A DNA stretch of 64,000 bases from Acanthosepion lycidas (GCA_963932145.1 OZ010586.1:71587969-71651968); one strand, 5' to 3'. Numbered from the stretch's first letter, positions 1 through 11,069 are shown. Notes: generated by a model not told the origin, from the sequence alone. Translations and numbers: made by a program.

Positions 1-202
1 AAAAAAAAAATATTGCATCATTGTCAACCATGACAATGTGCAGTCATATTTTAAATATTTTAAAAGAAGTACTTTCTGATTTTGTTTTGTCCATTATACG
101 TAGAACAAAATTTTGTTGTCTTTGGTTCATTATTTTAGTTCTTGAAGCATTTCCAAAAAAGACCAACATGAAAGATATTTATTGTTTGGTTGTGAGGATG
201 AA

Positions 203-722
203 TATGGCACTATACCATCCGCCCATGCTTAGAATATTGCTACCATATATGGTTCAGTTCACCTGCTATATATTTCAAGATCCTTGCTAAAATCCAAAGA
301 AGACTCAACAATATTATTTATCCCACTCTGGCATCTTGACTTCAGTCATTTTCCCACTGCCATAAAGTTGCCTCCCTGTACTTTTTTTCTATAAATACTT
401 TCATCATAATTGTTCAGCTGAGCTATTCACTATGGTACCTAGACTTTATCAATTTCAGCATCTGTACTATATTGGTAACAAGGTCTCATCAATTTACAAT
501 TTCAGCTGGTTAGATGTAACCATAAGTTCTATGCTAACAGTTTCTTTTCTCACACTTCTCACTTGTGGAACTATCTTCAGGGTCCATGTTTTCCATTTAA
601 CTTTAATTGTAAAAAAATTAAATGCAATATTAATTGCTATCTACTGCCTTCCTGCTGCTCTTCTATTGTTCCTGCACTGGCATCCATATAGTAAGCGACT
701 CATGTTAAATTTTGTCTTTAAA
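203..722 (+). pseudogene. LINE A (L2/CR1-like) 3' end, copy 1
   Basis: A 5'-truncated non-LTR retrotransposon. Broken frames encode the tail of the reverse transcriptase ORF: a block like 'MVPRLYQFQHL', then a stretch equivalent to 'VSSIYNFSWLDVT', then the remains of the 'LWNSLP..FPVNFDLQKFKCN' end motif that is clear in the copy at 50.55-51.1 kb. Frames change at least twice and stops interrupt it, so it is not functional. The C-terminal 'LWNSLP' signature is typical of L2/CR1/Rex-type LINEs; the exact clade is inference. Confidence 0.65.
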
Positions 723-1149
723 TAGTACTTTCTCATAAATATTGATTATAACACCAAACCTCCGCCATATTTTATTTTATTTTTCAAATGTCAATACTTT
801 CCCTACATTTAAGACATTGTGACCACCATTATGTCAGAGATTTATACTTGTTCCACCTGGTGCCATTGTGGCTTTAGAGCAGTACAAAGCAGTGATATCT
901 GTGATTTTTGACAGTTAAAAGGTCAGAAAAGAGACAGAGATTAGTGTGGCTAACATATTCTGTTAATTTTGACCCAGATATAATAGTAACATGCATTTTT
1001 CTTTTGTTTTATCTGTCAAGAACAATTCAAATGTGAAGAACCAGATACTGAGAAATCTGTGTATATAAGAACAACTGACAAAACAAATCTGGATGGGCTT
1101 CTACATAATATTTATATTAGTCTCTATTTCCATTTTTCTCATCTCATTC
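723..1149. other. AT-rich stretch, nothing recognised
   Basis: No open frame, repeat match within the window or RNA-like fold was seen between the LINE A tail and the microsatellite. Confidence 0.5.
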
Positions 1150-1237
1150 TGTGTGTATGTGCATGTGTGTGTGTCTCTCTCTCTCTTTGTCTGTATGTGT
1201 GTCTCTTCTCTCTGTGTGCGTGTGCGCGCACACACAG

Positions 1238-1290
<53 letters not shown>
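1150..1290. repeat. Compound microsatellite (TG)(TC)(TG)(CA)(TA)
   Basis: TG-, TC- and CA-rich runs lead into an uninterrupted (TA) tract of about 38 bp at 1251-1289. Open frames across it (Leu/Ser/Cys-Val and Ile-Tyr repeats) are products of the repeat and not genes. Confidence 0.95.
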
Positions 1291-1293
<3 letters not shown>

Positions 1294-1494
1294 GACTCTT
1301 TCTCTGTGTGAATGTGCGTCTTGTTTTCTGTCTGCATCTCTGTCTCTGTATCTCTTTCTGTATCTGTATGTGCCTCTTTCTGTGTGACTTTCTATCTCAC
1401 TGTCTCTGTGTGTTTCTCACTCTCTCTCTTTATTCAACTCTTGTCACTTTGTATCTTTCAATCTCCCTCTTTCTTTCTGTTTGTCATTCTCATT

Positions 1495-1752
1495 CTTTCT
1501 CTGTTGCATTTCTCTCTCCCTCGCACCCTTTCTCTTTTGCATTTCTTTCTCCCTCGCACCCTTTCTCTTTTGCATTTCTTTCTCCCTCGCACCCTTTCTC
1601 TTTTGCATTTCTTTCTCCCCCCCTCTTTCTCTTTCTCCCCCTCTCTCTCTGTTTGTTGCTTTCTCCCCCTCTCTCTCTGTTTGTCGCTTTCTCCCCCTCT
1701 CTCTCTGTTTGTCGCTTTCTCCCCCCCTCTCTCTCTGTTTGTCGCTTTCTCC
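1495..1752. repeat. Two adjacent pyrimidine minisatellites (33 bp and about 28 bp units)
   Basis: A 33-bp unit containing 'TTGCATTTCTTTCTCCCTCG' recurs at 1495, 1528, 1561 and 1594. It is followed by a 28-bp unit containing 'CTCTCTCTCTGTTTGTCGC', about four copies up to 1752. The 33-bp period is a multiple of three, so repetitive open frames appear on both strands, but composition is simple-sequence throughout. Confidence 0.9.
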
Positions 1753-1894
1753 CAATCTCCATATAATCACTTTTTCTCATATATAACCTCATATATATCA
1801 TCATTGTTCACTGAATCTTCACAGATCTTAAATTTGTTATACATTTTAAAATTTGTGAGAAAATTATTTGTAATATTTCTCTTGCATCATTGAT

Positions 1895-3390
1895 TTTTCT
1901 GTGAGAAAACTTCCAGGTGCATCCATTTTTAAAATTAAAATAAAAGAACTTGAATAATTAGATTTCTTAACTGTTGTCTTATTTATTGTTCAACTTGAAT
2001 CTGATAAGTGGAAGGGAACTGCTGCATATAATATGTCTGCGAATAATAATAGTAATGATAATCGAAGGGTCTTTCATCCTTCTCATCATTTCAACATCTT
2101 GTCTACCACTGAGAACCAAATGGTACAAGGTCAGGATAGCATAGTGCTAAGATAATAGTTAGATACTCTGTTCCCTAATTGGAGTACATTTAAAATTGTG
2201 AAATGATTAAGTAATTGATATTCATTCTGCAATTAATCACATGATCTACTCATCATTAAGGAATTATCTTTAATTGATCTTCTATATGAAGTGTACTTTA
2301 TTCCACAACATTTAAGCTTACATTTAATGCTGGATCCATCACTAGTCTGAGTAGTTAACCTACAATCAATTTCTATCACAGTTTCTTGTTATACAATGGT
2401 TCTTTCTGTGTATGAAAAGAATAATTTTAATAACATTTTAGATTTTTCATTGCGAAATTATGAAAGTTTAATCCCCCCCACCAACATATGTTTTGGCACT
2501 ATGAAAACAAGTAGAAGCAAGGAAGATACCAGTCAGGCATAAAACTACACCTACCTTGCTTTCATTTTTATTTGTTCATCAGTGTCGAGGTGTCCAACTC
2601 TAAGTGGCAATCATGGATCATACCTTTCTTGCTATACCTTAGATATACTACTGACAAAAATACAAAAGTTCCAGACAGAGTGATGGTATCTTAGAATTTC
2701 TTTAAAATTGTTATGGCATTGACAATGTTTTAGTTTTGGTACCATTCCCTGCACTCTGCTGTAAGTTTCTCAAATTAACTTTTATGATACTATGGATTTT
2801 AACAGGTTGCGTGTTTGTGTGTATTTTATAGGTAGCATGTATGTTCACATGTTACAATTAAAAAAGTATACAATGACTTGGGTTTCTACTATTGACAGTT
2901 TATTCTCTTTTTTATGGTGGCTGTAGTGAAACAAAGTTGTCAATGTCATTTGGTCATAATACGTGACTGACCAATGAGAATTGATCCAAACAAAATTGAA
3001 AATTTGAAAATAACAAAGTTCTGTTTTTTTTGTCTATTTTCTCTCAATCTCTGACAAAGTTTTAATAAGAATGAAACATGTTAGACTTGTATACATTTCC
3101 TATTTGTTTTTTATCTAATCCTGTTGGATTCCTATCCATATTTGATCTGCATTTGATCTTTAACTTGTATAACCTGACTGTGATAATTCTGTTTATTATT
3201 TATTATGCACTCTTTTGTCTCATAATGATAGTTATTCAGTGCACTTTTATAAGCATCATACCTGACAAGATTTAATATATACTTTGATGCTTTTTTATGT
3301 GAAGTTAATGGACTTTGTTCCTTATTGAAACGCTGTGTAGATTAGTGTCATGTGTATTGTCATGTTCTTTCTTGAATAAAACCTTAGAAA
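1895..3390. other. AT-rich unique-looking stretch, nothing recognised
   Basis: No coding frame with sensible composition, no terminal repeats and no match to the repeat families found elsewhere in the window. Confidence 0.5.
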
Positions 3391-3394
3391 TTGC

Positions 3395-3480
3395 ACTGCC
3401 CTGACCCAGGTATTGAACTTGTTACTACCAAGGCAGCAGATGAACTTTATCTGCAGATTTACCCATTTGACACTCTTAAA
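3395..3480 (-). repeat. Weak tRNA-like (SINE) fragment
   Basis: On the minus strand 'AAGTTCAATACCTGGGTC' resembles a Pol III B box. No A box of good quality was found, so this is only a possible degraded SINE head. Confidence 0.25.
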
Positions 3481-3544
3481 CCAAATAGAACAGACAAGAA
3501 GTGGTAATTTGGAGACTTAAATCTAATATTTATTCTTTCCTAAT

Positions 3545-3660
3545 TATTTATTTTTTATTCTTGTTCACCCAATACAAGACCTAAGTACCACTCAAGGTAG
3601 AGAGTTACTGAATGGGGATGATGTAAAGGCATATATGGAGGGAGTAAGTTTTGCATATTA
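3545..3660 (-). repeat. LINE B tail-type repeat (B2 subtype), partial
   Basis: Shares 'ACCCAATACAAGACCTAAG' and 'CACTCAAGGTAGAGAGTTAC' with the copies at 3.78 and 4.1 kb. The reverse complement corresponds to the 3' untranslated tail of LINE B. Confidence 0.6.
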
Positions 3661-3778
3661 TGAGGATATGTAGGATAGATAACCTTGAGTGTCAATAGTT
3701 AAGATTTTAGTGATTAGGAAAGCATGACCTTGAGAGTCCATTCCACATTATAATAGTTCTGGGGAAGAATCTAGTATT

Positions 3779-3995
3779 TATTTTTTTTACTAATGTGCAC
3801 CCAATACAAACCCAAGAGCCACTCAAGGTAGAGGGTTACTGTGTGGTGTTGTATTAGCATAAGATAGGACAAGCATTAGGAGTATAGATTTGTAGTAGAC
3901 TTTAGAAGGAACCAGAAACCCAATTCTAAGCAGGAATCTAGGGATAAACCTCTACTCCTGTTTGAAAGGCTGACAATGTGTGTGAATCAGAAGAC
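3779..3995 (-). repeat. LINE B tail-type repeat (B2 subtype)
   Basis: Contains the ordered blocks 'GAGCCACTCAAGGTAGAGGG', 'TATTAGCATA', 'GACTTTAGAAGGAACCAGAA' and 'CCTCTACTCCTGTTTGAAAG'. The same order is present in the copy at 4.1 kb and, in part, at 13.04 and 36.77 kb. Confidence 0.65.
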
Positions 3996-4099
3996 AGGCA
4001 AACCTATCTACTCCTATTGGTAGAGGAGAGAGAAAAAAATTAGTAAATAAAATTTCAAGATTGATGTTAATTGTTGCATTGAAATTTTTTTTTTTTTTT

Positions 4100-4300
4100 T
4101 TTTTTACTAAGGGTCAACCAAGACCCAAGAGCCATTCAAGGTAGAGGGTTACTGTGTGGAGTTGTATTAACATAGGAAAGAGCAAGTGTTAGGGGTGTAG
4201 ACTTGAAATAGACTTTAGAAGGAACCAGAAATCCAACCTTAAACAAGAGATAGACCTCTACTCTTGTTTGAAAGACCAAAAAGGAGTGTGTACCGGATGA
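4100..4300 (-). repeat. LINE B tail-type repeat (B2 subtype)
   Basis: Third copy in the same orientation as those at 3.55 and 3.78 kb, preceded by a T-run. Shares 'GAGCCATTCAAGGTAGAGGG' and 'CTTTAGAAGGAACCAGAAA'. Confidence 0.65.
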
Positions 4301-4789
4301 TAGGCACCATAGGATGGTGATATTTATAGTTGGTCTACTTAGTGGGGTGATTTATGCATAGCATATGTACTAATTTGGTCCATTGTTATATTCCATGATT
4401 TTGTTCTTTATCAGTTGTTTTGAATTTTTTTCATATAGGCTGAGACTAGTTAAAATATCACCAGTCTTTATCCTGTATGCATTTACACAAGTTATGCTCA
4501 AGGTAATTAGATAAACCATTCTTTTCTATATGCTAGCATCTTTAATGTCTTTTTTTTTCTTGAAATAATGGATGATGTATAGTCTCTAGAATAATCTTAT
4601 TCGCACAAAGAGATAAATTACATTCAATGCCTCATAAACCAAACTAATGACCTTTCACCTACCATGATGAACAGGTGTTCACTCAGAGAAACCCCATGCT
4701 TTGTGTGCCTCTGGAAACTTAAACTGAACCCAGAGCTCAAGTAGAACTCATACATATAATCAATCGCTGAAGTTGCTGGAAAAATGGTT

Positions 4790-5335
4790 AGCTCCCTGTA
4801 CTGCTATTCTCTACCTTTGCAAGAGCCAGATCAGGCTGAAAATGGACTACTGCTGCCATATATAGACAGGAGCTGACCAGTCTTCACTTTCCAGTCTCAG
4901 CAGAATCTAAAAGCCTCTCTGTGTTCTTGTGAGTAATGAATTATTTTCCCCTGTTCAATCCCTTTTTCACAGATGAAAACCTCTTGCTGCTCTATCACTG
5001 TTTCCAAGGAAAGTGTTCAGATGAACTATATTCTTTAGTTCCACCAGTCCTAACCTTCATGGCTAAGACCCACCATCCCATGCACCCTAATTCCCTATGC
5101 ATTGGTGAGATGTAAATTCCACCTGAGCAGCTTCTTTCTATGAACTGCTGCTTTGTGGAACCTACTCCCAAGAGGATACTTCCTTGATAACTACACTCTT
5201 AATTTCTTCAATTTTATGGTTAACTGTTATCTTCCCCACATATCCCAATAAACTATGCCTCTTACTCTGTAACTTTCTATCTCAAGTGGCTCTTAGGTCT
5301 TGTACAGGGTGAACATCATTGTAAAAAGAAATTGT
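4790..5335 (+). pseudogene. LINE B (CR1/L2/Rex-like) 3' end with RT C-terminus
   Basis: Frame-broken remnant. Short peptides such as 'EPDQAENGLLLPY' and, in other frames, the 'FHGKCSDEL' and 'PVLTFMAKTHH' blocks follow the layout of the C-terminal part of non-LTR reverse transcriptase ORFs. It ends in a tail containing 'AGTGGCTCTTAGGTCTTGTA' near 5290-5310, which is the reverse complement of the tails at 3.5-4.3, 46.1 and 60.3 kb. The minus-strand copy at 60.3-61.2 kb extends further 5' and includes the catalytic box. Confidence 0.6.
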
Positions 5336-5654
5336 TTTTTTGTTTGTTTTCAAGATGCTAACATAGATATATCAAGAAATGAAAAACCACTTGACCAAAT
5401 TTCATGAATGAGTTTGTGCTTTTTTAATTAAACAATTAACACTTTCACTGTTGCATTGTTATAGCATTGTTGCCTGGCTGTGATGGCCCATTTTTAGAAA
5501 AATAGGAATTTACCATTTATTGGAAATAAATGTCTATAAAGATGCTTATGGTAATTTCTTGTGGATGCTGCCATTTTGGCTTTGGATTTTCTGTAGTACA
5601 GACTAAGTTAAAAAAAACACCCCCATTATACAATAGAATAAAAAGATCATAAAG

Positions 5655-5805
5655 CAGATCATATTAGCAATTTTCCAAGCGTAGCTCAGATGTGGCACAA
5701 GGCCAAAAGTATGGGGCACCCAGTAAGGATCGAACTCACTACTCAATCATAACTGTTCTAGCGAAACAAACTTGCTAACCATTACACCGCCTTGAGGTGC
5801 CCCAC
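5655..5805 (-). repeat. tRNA-derived SINE, type S1
   Basis: Read on the minus strand it has an A-box-like 'TGTAATGGTTAGCAAG' and a B-box-like 'GAGTTCGATCCTTACTGGG', then 'GGCCTTGTGCCACATCTGAG'. The spacing is that of a Pol III tRNA promoter. Octopus tRNA-derived SINEs are known; I cannot assign this to a named family from memory. Confidence 0.75.
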
Positions 5806-6216
5806 AGCAGATCATATTACATGTTACTATATATCTATATTGGTTTGGTAATAGCACTAAATGCTATTTAGTTTATAATACAAACACTAGAGAGTAACAT
5901 TTTATAGTTTGTTTAAAAACTTATATATACATTTACAACCAGCAACATAAGTTTCGTAAAGATGTATGCACATGCCCATAGTAGAAGTGTTAATAAAGTC
6001 AATTTAAGAGTATTATGTTGACTCATATTAGGTGTAAAATAAAATAAAATAAAATAAAATAAAAAAACAATATGGTGTGGAAAAATGAAGAGAAAAGATA
6101 TGGTTATTTGAACTTTTATTTTTTGTTATATTTAATGGCCATATTGGTAAAATGTCATCCATGTCAAAAGTGCCAAAGGGATACAGGATGCAAAAGAGTT
6201 TGCTGCCTTATGGAAA
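5806..6216. other. AT-rich spacer
   Basis: Contains a short (AAAAT)n run near 6035-6062. Nothing else recognised. Confidence 0.5.
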
Positions 6217-6224
6217 CTCTCACT

Positions 6225-6752
6225 TGTTGGTTATTGTAACATGTGGGAGCTTCCTTTGCTTGATTCAGCAGCAGCAATGGGAGTAATCAGCAGGAAACAA
6301 CCTGAAGTCCCAGAACCCATAAAAATGCTGACTTTCCATTTTTGTGGCCTCTATCTTCACGGCCAACTCTTTTTTCCCTTTCATTTTTAGTCTGCAACCT
6401 TCGGGGCTAGCTTGAAAAGCTGCACACAACCCTTATCCTAGCAGCTTGACTTCAGATTTCTTGTTCCTCCCATGAAAATCATCAGAGAAATCTCCCTTTG
6501 AGACACCTACCCAAAGAAAAATTACGCACAACCCTTGCTGCAGAAGACTAGGCCTATCCTAGCAGTTTTACTCTCAGATTTCTCATTCCCCCCATGGGAA
6601 CTAGTAGAGAAATCTCTACAAAACATCTACTCAAGAACTATGTTAACTGGGGAATCACTTTTTTCCTGCTAAAATACTATTTTGCATTCTCTTTTAACCA
6701 GAAATAAAAGTTGTTGAACAGTTATTTCGATCCTTGGTTTTTGTTAATTTCA
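6225..6752 (+). mobile_element. Putative solo LTR, 528 bp, with 8-bp flanking duplication
   Basis: Begins TGTTGG and ends TTTCA, i.e. TG...CA termini. It is flanked on both sides by CTCTCACT (6217-6224 and 6753-6760). A TATA-like CCATAAAAATG lies near 6316-6327 and a polyadenylation signal AATAAA at 6703-6708, in the order expected of a plus-strand U3-R-U5. An internal direct duplication of about 100 bp (6420-6515 and 6526-6640, both with 'ACAACCCTT', 'CCTAGCAG' and 'AGAGAAATCTC') sits downstream of the TATA-like site. No internal retroviral coding region is adjacent. LTR elements usually make 4-6 bp duplications, so the 8-bp length is odd. Confidence 0.5.
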
Positions 6753-7104
6753 CTCTCACTGCTGTGCACAAACACACATGCAACCAGGAAAAATTTCTGC
6801 AGCTTACTTAGTGATCATAGTGTGTAAAAACAACTTGAATATCATGATAAAAAGCAACAAAAATAAGATGAGAGATAAACTAGGAAAAAAAGAAATTAAT
6901 GAAAATGAAAAGACACTTTGTTGTAACATTATCCTTAATTAAGCCTTTCTTTAAAGAGTACAATTTCTTTTCCCTGTGCATGTTTGATGCTCTTATCCAT
7001 ACTCAAACTTATCTTTGTTTTCGACAATTTTATTTTTATGCCATGAATCTACTGCATCCATTAATACTACAAAGTAACTCTAATCATGTTACAATGTCTT
7101 TGTA

Positions 7105-7165
7105 GAAGTGGATTTAGCTCAGTGGTTAGGAAGGAAGACTGTTGACCTAAATGACTGAAGACCAT
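7105..7165 (+). repeat. Degraded tRNA-like SINE head
   Basis: 'TTTAGCTCAGTGGTTAGG' is a good tRNA A-box/D-arm-like match. No convincing B box follows at tRNA spacing, so this is not a tRNA gene. Confidence 0.35.
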
Positions 7166-7226
7166 CACATTTACAGAAATCTAAGCTTGGACAAGAAAAC
7201 TTTTATAATTTCTAAGATGATGAATT

Positions 7227-7270
7227 CACACACACACAGACACACACACATACACACACATATATATATA
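7227..7270. repeat. (CA)n(TA)n microsatellite
   Basis: Imperfect CA run followed by a short TA run. Confidence 0.9.
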
Positions 7271-7274
7271 GCTG

Positions 7275-7737
7275 GCCACTCGTATTCAAGGATACCTGTC
7301 TACTAGGGTTGCTAGCCAATCCCTATTGCAGACACTTGCTCAGGTGCATTTGTATTTATTCAACACCTACAGAGCCCACTTGGGGTTTATACTGCAACTA
7401 CACTGAGCAGACCTTAGTTACAGTTTCTGGGTAAGAGCGTGTTATCTAGAGTGATCAACAATTTGAACAAGGCCAGCATGCTCAAGCTCTCAACCATGAT
7501 GACTTGTCACTTCCTGCTAGCACAGCTATTGACAACCCCCAAGGGTTCCATCTACTCAATTTTCACTCACAAGTCTTGGGTCAACCCATGGAATGGTTTT
7601 CAGGCACTTTCCAAAGGTGTTGCATGCTGGGATCACCTTCTCCAGTTCGATAACATTCCTGATAAATTGACCATGGTGAGATTTGAACCCAGGTCTCATG
7701 GTCAGAATGGCATGTGGCTGAGTGGTTAGTACGTTTG

Positions 7738-7740
<3 letters not shown>
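7275..7740 (-). repeat. Probable dispersed repeat with tRNA-like end
   Basis: On the minus strand 'CTGGGTTCAAATCTCACCA' at about 7673-7693 matches a tRNA B box, and the 'GCATGTGGCTGAGTGGTTAG' on the plus strand near 7710-7729 looks like a D-arm. The 96-codon open frame through 7439-7729 has no recognisable domain and probably belongs to this repeat. Family unknown. Confidence 0.35.

Positions 7741-7747
<7 letters not shown>

Positions 7748-7785
<38 letters not shown>
7748..7785. repeat. (TA)n microsatellite
   Basis: Uninterrupted TA dinucleotide run abutting the LINE A tail that begins on the other strand at about 7797. Confidence 0.95.
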
Positions 7786-7788
<3 letters not shown>

Positions 7789-7796
7789 ATTTTTTT

Positions 7797-8060
7797 TTTA
7801 ATCATTCATGCTAAGCAAGGATAAAAGCCAGTAAGATGCAAGAAAAAGAAAATTATTTTTAAGGCGAGAGAACAATAAAAGAATAGGAATTAAGAGATGA
7901 TAATGATTGACATTGCATTTAAATTTTTGAAGATCAAAGTTGATTGGAAAGTTAAAAGTTAGAAGAGAGTTCCACAAGGAAAAAGTGCAAGACGAGAAAC
8001 TTTTAGCACAGAAGTTATGGTTACATCTAGCCACTTCAACTGTAAAATGATTATAACAAC
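7797..8060 (-). pseudogene. LINE A 3' end, copy 2
   Basis: Reverse-complement reading gives 'ARCNHNFCAKSF', 'SLWNSLLTFNFPINFDLQKF' and the 3' tail containing AATCATTC and CTAAGCAAGG. This is the shared C-terminal signature of LINE A. Truncated at the 5' side. Confidence 0.75.
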
Positions 8061-8267
8061 CAAAATGAGCGAACTGGCCTGAATAGTAAAATGATCAACA
8101 GTCCTGTGACCAATTTGGATCATAGGGGATCCATGTGTATTAAAGCTGTAGCAGCAGTAGTGTATCTTGGGCAAGATAGCCATACATATCACCGACCTTC
8201 TCCATACTAGTTTGAATTCAGTTTTCCTTCTCCTAGACTGGTTGGCAACCAAGGCTATAGGGTTCAT

Positions 8268-8330
8268 TCTTTGTTATTTACTCATAGCTGAGTCGGGGAG
8301 AAGAAATGAATTTATACCTTTTCCACCGAT
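8268..8330 (-). repeat. S2-type SINE tail fragment
   Basis: 'CTCATAGCTGAGTCGGGGAG' is the reverse complement of the '...CTCCCCCAGCTATGAG' tail in the SINE at 50.1 kb. Confidence 0.5.
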
Positions 8331-8334
8331 ATTT

Positions 8335-8519
8335 GCATATAAGTGAATGAAATGACTGGAATTCAGACTCAGCTCTGTTTTCTCATTTTGTGCCACAACC
8401 CATTATAACACTGCACATCTGGTAAAATAATAGTTGACAAGAAAAAGTTTAACTTTTTTTTGCAGAATGATTGTCATGGGATTTCTCTGCACTTTTCTTC
8501 CATTCTTCATAGTCGTATG

Positions 8520-8550
<31 letters not shown>

Positions 8551-8823
8551 TTTTTCTCTTCATTTTCTTATTGACTTGGAGCTGTTATAAGTCCTGATGT
8601 CATAGGTTGGATTCATGAAACAAATACCTCTAAAATTTTATTCATTTTGATAATTACAAATTATGGGAAATTAGTTCCTAAAAAAAAATTACTTCTTTCT
8701 ACCATTTTCTTGTGAGTAGTCCATTATTTGTTCATGCAATTTGGTTTCAGCATTCTGTTTCATTTCCCAGAAACATTACATAGCACTTTACCAGTGTTTA
8801 ATGGAATAAAAATCTGTTGGCTT
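8335..8823. other. AT-rich spacer with T24 run
   Basis: A homopolymer T run at about 8520-8544. Nothing else recognised. Confidence 0.5.
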
Positions 8824-8884
8824 AATAATAATAATAATAATAAAATATATATATATATGTGTGTGTGTGTGCATGCATGTGTGT
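8824..8884. repeat. (AAT)n(AT)n(GT)n compound microsatellite
   Basis: Seven or so AAT units, then AT, then GT, then GCATGCAT. Confidence 0.9.
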
Positions 8885-9371
8885 AAAAATACAGATATAA
8901 ATAAAATATCTTTAAAGATAATATAAATAATGAAAATATTTCATGTATTTCTTTCCTTGATAAAGTTTCTCAAGGAGCAAAATGCATTACAAAATGTTTT
9001 CCTTGTCTTTTCTTGTGTGTAAATCTTTAAGCATTCTCATAATTCACCTTCTCTCCATGTGACAAATTATGGATTTAAAAAAAGAAAAAATATACTTCAT
9101 TACTCTCCAACAGAAACTGAATATTTCTTGGGATAGGGAAAATAAATTAATGATTAAGCAATGAATTTAGCAATTTTTTTTACTTAAAATTAGTTTTTAG
9201 AAATTTTTGGTACACCATATTTTGAACTAAAAATCAAGAATATATGGATTGTCATTGACCAGTAATTGATTTAGGTATTACAGATAAAGCTTGTATTTTT
9301 GGGTGCAGGACAACTCATTACCACCAACACAGTCCTGTTCAGTTGGTGTTGTTGAGACAACTAAGGAGCAA

Positions 9372-9810
9372 GACAACTCAACACCAGAAAAACATAACTA
9401 TTTTTATAACCAAATAAAAGTTATTTATTAAGGATTAAAACCTTAATTAGTGAATAAGCCTTTTGAGAAAGGCATTATGTAACAGTTTTCTGTTTTTAAT
9501 TGTTTTTAATAAATTAAATTGACATAAGAAATAATTCAATACAATGCAATGTTTTTAATTATGTTTTAATAAAGTAAATCGAAAAATGCAAAACAAAATG
9601 AAGCAGTTTTTGTTTTTAATTATTTTTAATAAATTAAATCATAATGTAAATTTTTTTTTTTTTTGTTAGTAAAGTAAATTGACATTCTAAAATATTTTTA
9701 TAAAAAATAATTTACATTATTTAGTTTTTGATCCTTAATAAATTATTTTTGTTTGGTTATAAAAAAAAAAAAGTTATATTTCTCTGGTCTATTGGCAGTG
9801 TTGAGTTGTC
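9372..9810. mobile_element. Non-autonomous element with long (about 75 bp) terminal inverted repeats
   Basis: The left end 'GACAACTCAACACCAG' followed by 'TTTTTATAACCAAATAAAAG' and 'TTATTTATTAAGGAT' is matched in inverse order at the right end, where 'ATCCTTAATAAATTATTTTT', 'GTTTGGTTATAAAA' and 'GTGTTGAGTTGTC' close at 9810. Between them a degenerate block containing 'TTTTTAATTATTTTTAATAA' repeats three to four times (9480-9670). No coding capacity. Superfamily unassigned because the target duplication was not resolved. Confidence 0.55.
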
Positions 9811-9829
9811 CGTTCCCATATATTTTTTG

Positions 9830-11065
9830 GTAATAACATTGACTTAATCTAGTTTCAGGCAAATTAGAATTATCACTTAACTACTTTATCAATTTTTACT
9901 GTTTGTCTACATTGATATTAGAAAGCAATAAATACAAAAATCCTGATAGTTCAACCATGGTAATGAAAGTAATATCAAAACATTGAAGGTCATTTTAAAT
10001 AATACCCAAGTTGTTAGTAAAGAGACTTTACAAAGGGAATTATGTAAAATTATCAGCTAACTTAATCTATATTTATCAATATTATAATTATCTAAAGTTT
10101 AAATTTAGGAGGAAGAAATGAGCAATTTTTATTCCATTAATAAAAGTTTATTTATTTTTATATACAATAGTTTATTTGCAGAAAATATTCATCAGTGCTT
10201 GTTTTTTAGCTGGAAATCTCAAGTTTTTCTCTTTGGGTAGAACTTACCAAAATATTTAATTGTTACAACACATTTTAAAAAATAAAATTTGGTGACATAA
10301 GATTTGTTAGCCAAGGCAAATTCATAATTCAAAATGCATATAAAAAGAAATAATTTAATGATAAAGTTAGCTTATATTAAAAGAAAGAATGCTAATTAAT
10401 AACACTAAAGTGTCATGATACACCAGTTTAGAAACATCTGCCTTGGGGTTTGGTAATGTTTTCTCTAAAAGCATGTAATTCAAACACATATCAAATTTGG
10501 ATTGCCTCCCTTTGATATTGTTTTCTCCATTGTTGGTTCCTTGCCTACTAGCCCCTCCCTCTTTAGAATTCTTTGATGTTCAAACTAGATCAGTGTATGA
10601 CATCTTTGTTTCTGTTATCGACTCCTCTGATGGAGTTGAATACCTGTTTTCAAATATTCCATTTTGCCAAAAGCATCAATAAGCTGAAGCAATCAATTTT
10701 TATGCTTCATCTATTCAGCAGTATTTTCAAATGCTTTTCTAAATGTGTCATGAATGTCTGCAGTGTACAAAGTAGGTAATTAGTCTATTTGACTTTAAAA
10801 TAGTGATCAACAGCTGAATAGTTTTATAAGACAAAATTCAAATTTTTTATTTTGTTTGTGTGTTTGTATTTTAATTTAATTTTGCATGTTGTAGAAAATA
10901 TGAAACTGATGTCCTTTTATAATTGTGGGTTATCCTTTGTCAAATGTGTGATAATGGATGCTCTTTAAGCCTATAAATAGGCAATCATATTCTCACTCTC
11001 CCTCTTTTAGCTCTTGCTTTCAAATGTAGTTGCACATAGGAATGCAGTCACTGAGGCACATTCTC
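9830..11065. other. AT-rich stretch, nothing recognised
   Basis: Short open frames at 10497-10779 lack recognisable domains or coding composition. A possible TATA-like 'GCCTATAAATAGGC' at about 10969-10982 is a near-palindrome, but no transcript-like feature follows. Confidence 0.45.
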
Positions 11066-11069
11066 TTCT

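Noticed and set aside
1059-1893. Several overlapping open frames of 70-190 codons on both strands
   Set aside because: They follow dinucleotide and minisatellite runs; products are Leu/Ser/Cys/Phe or Arg/Glu/Lys repeats with no domain.
5655-5805. Functional tRNA gene (here and at 18.0, 34.6-35.0, 39.2 kb)
   Set aside because: A and B box-like motifs are present, but I found no full cloverleaf or acceptor-stem pairing.
7439-7729. 96-codon open frame as a gene
   Set aside because: No domain; its end overlaps a tRNA-like SINE motif, so it is probably repeat DNA.
10969-10982. Core promoter (GCCTATAAATAGGC)
   Set aside because: TATA-like palindrome with no downstream exon, RNA gene or repeat transcript to support it.
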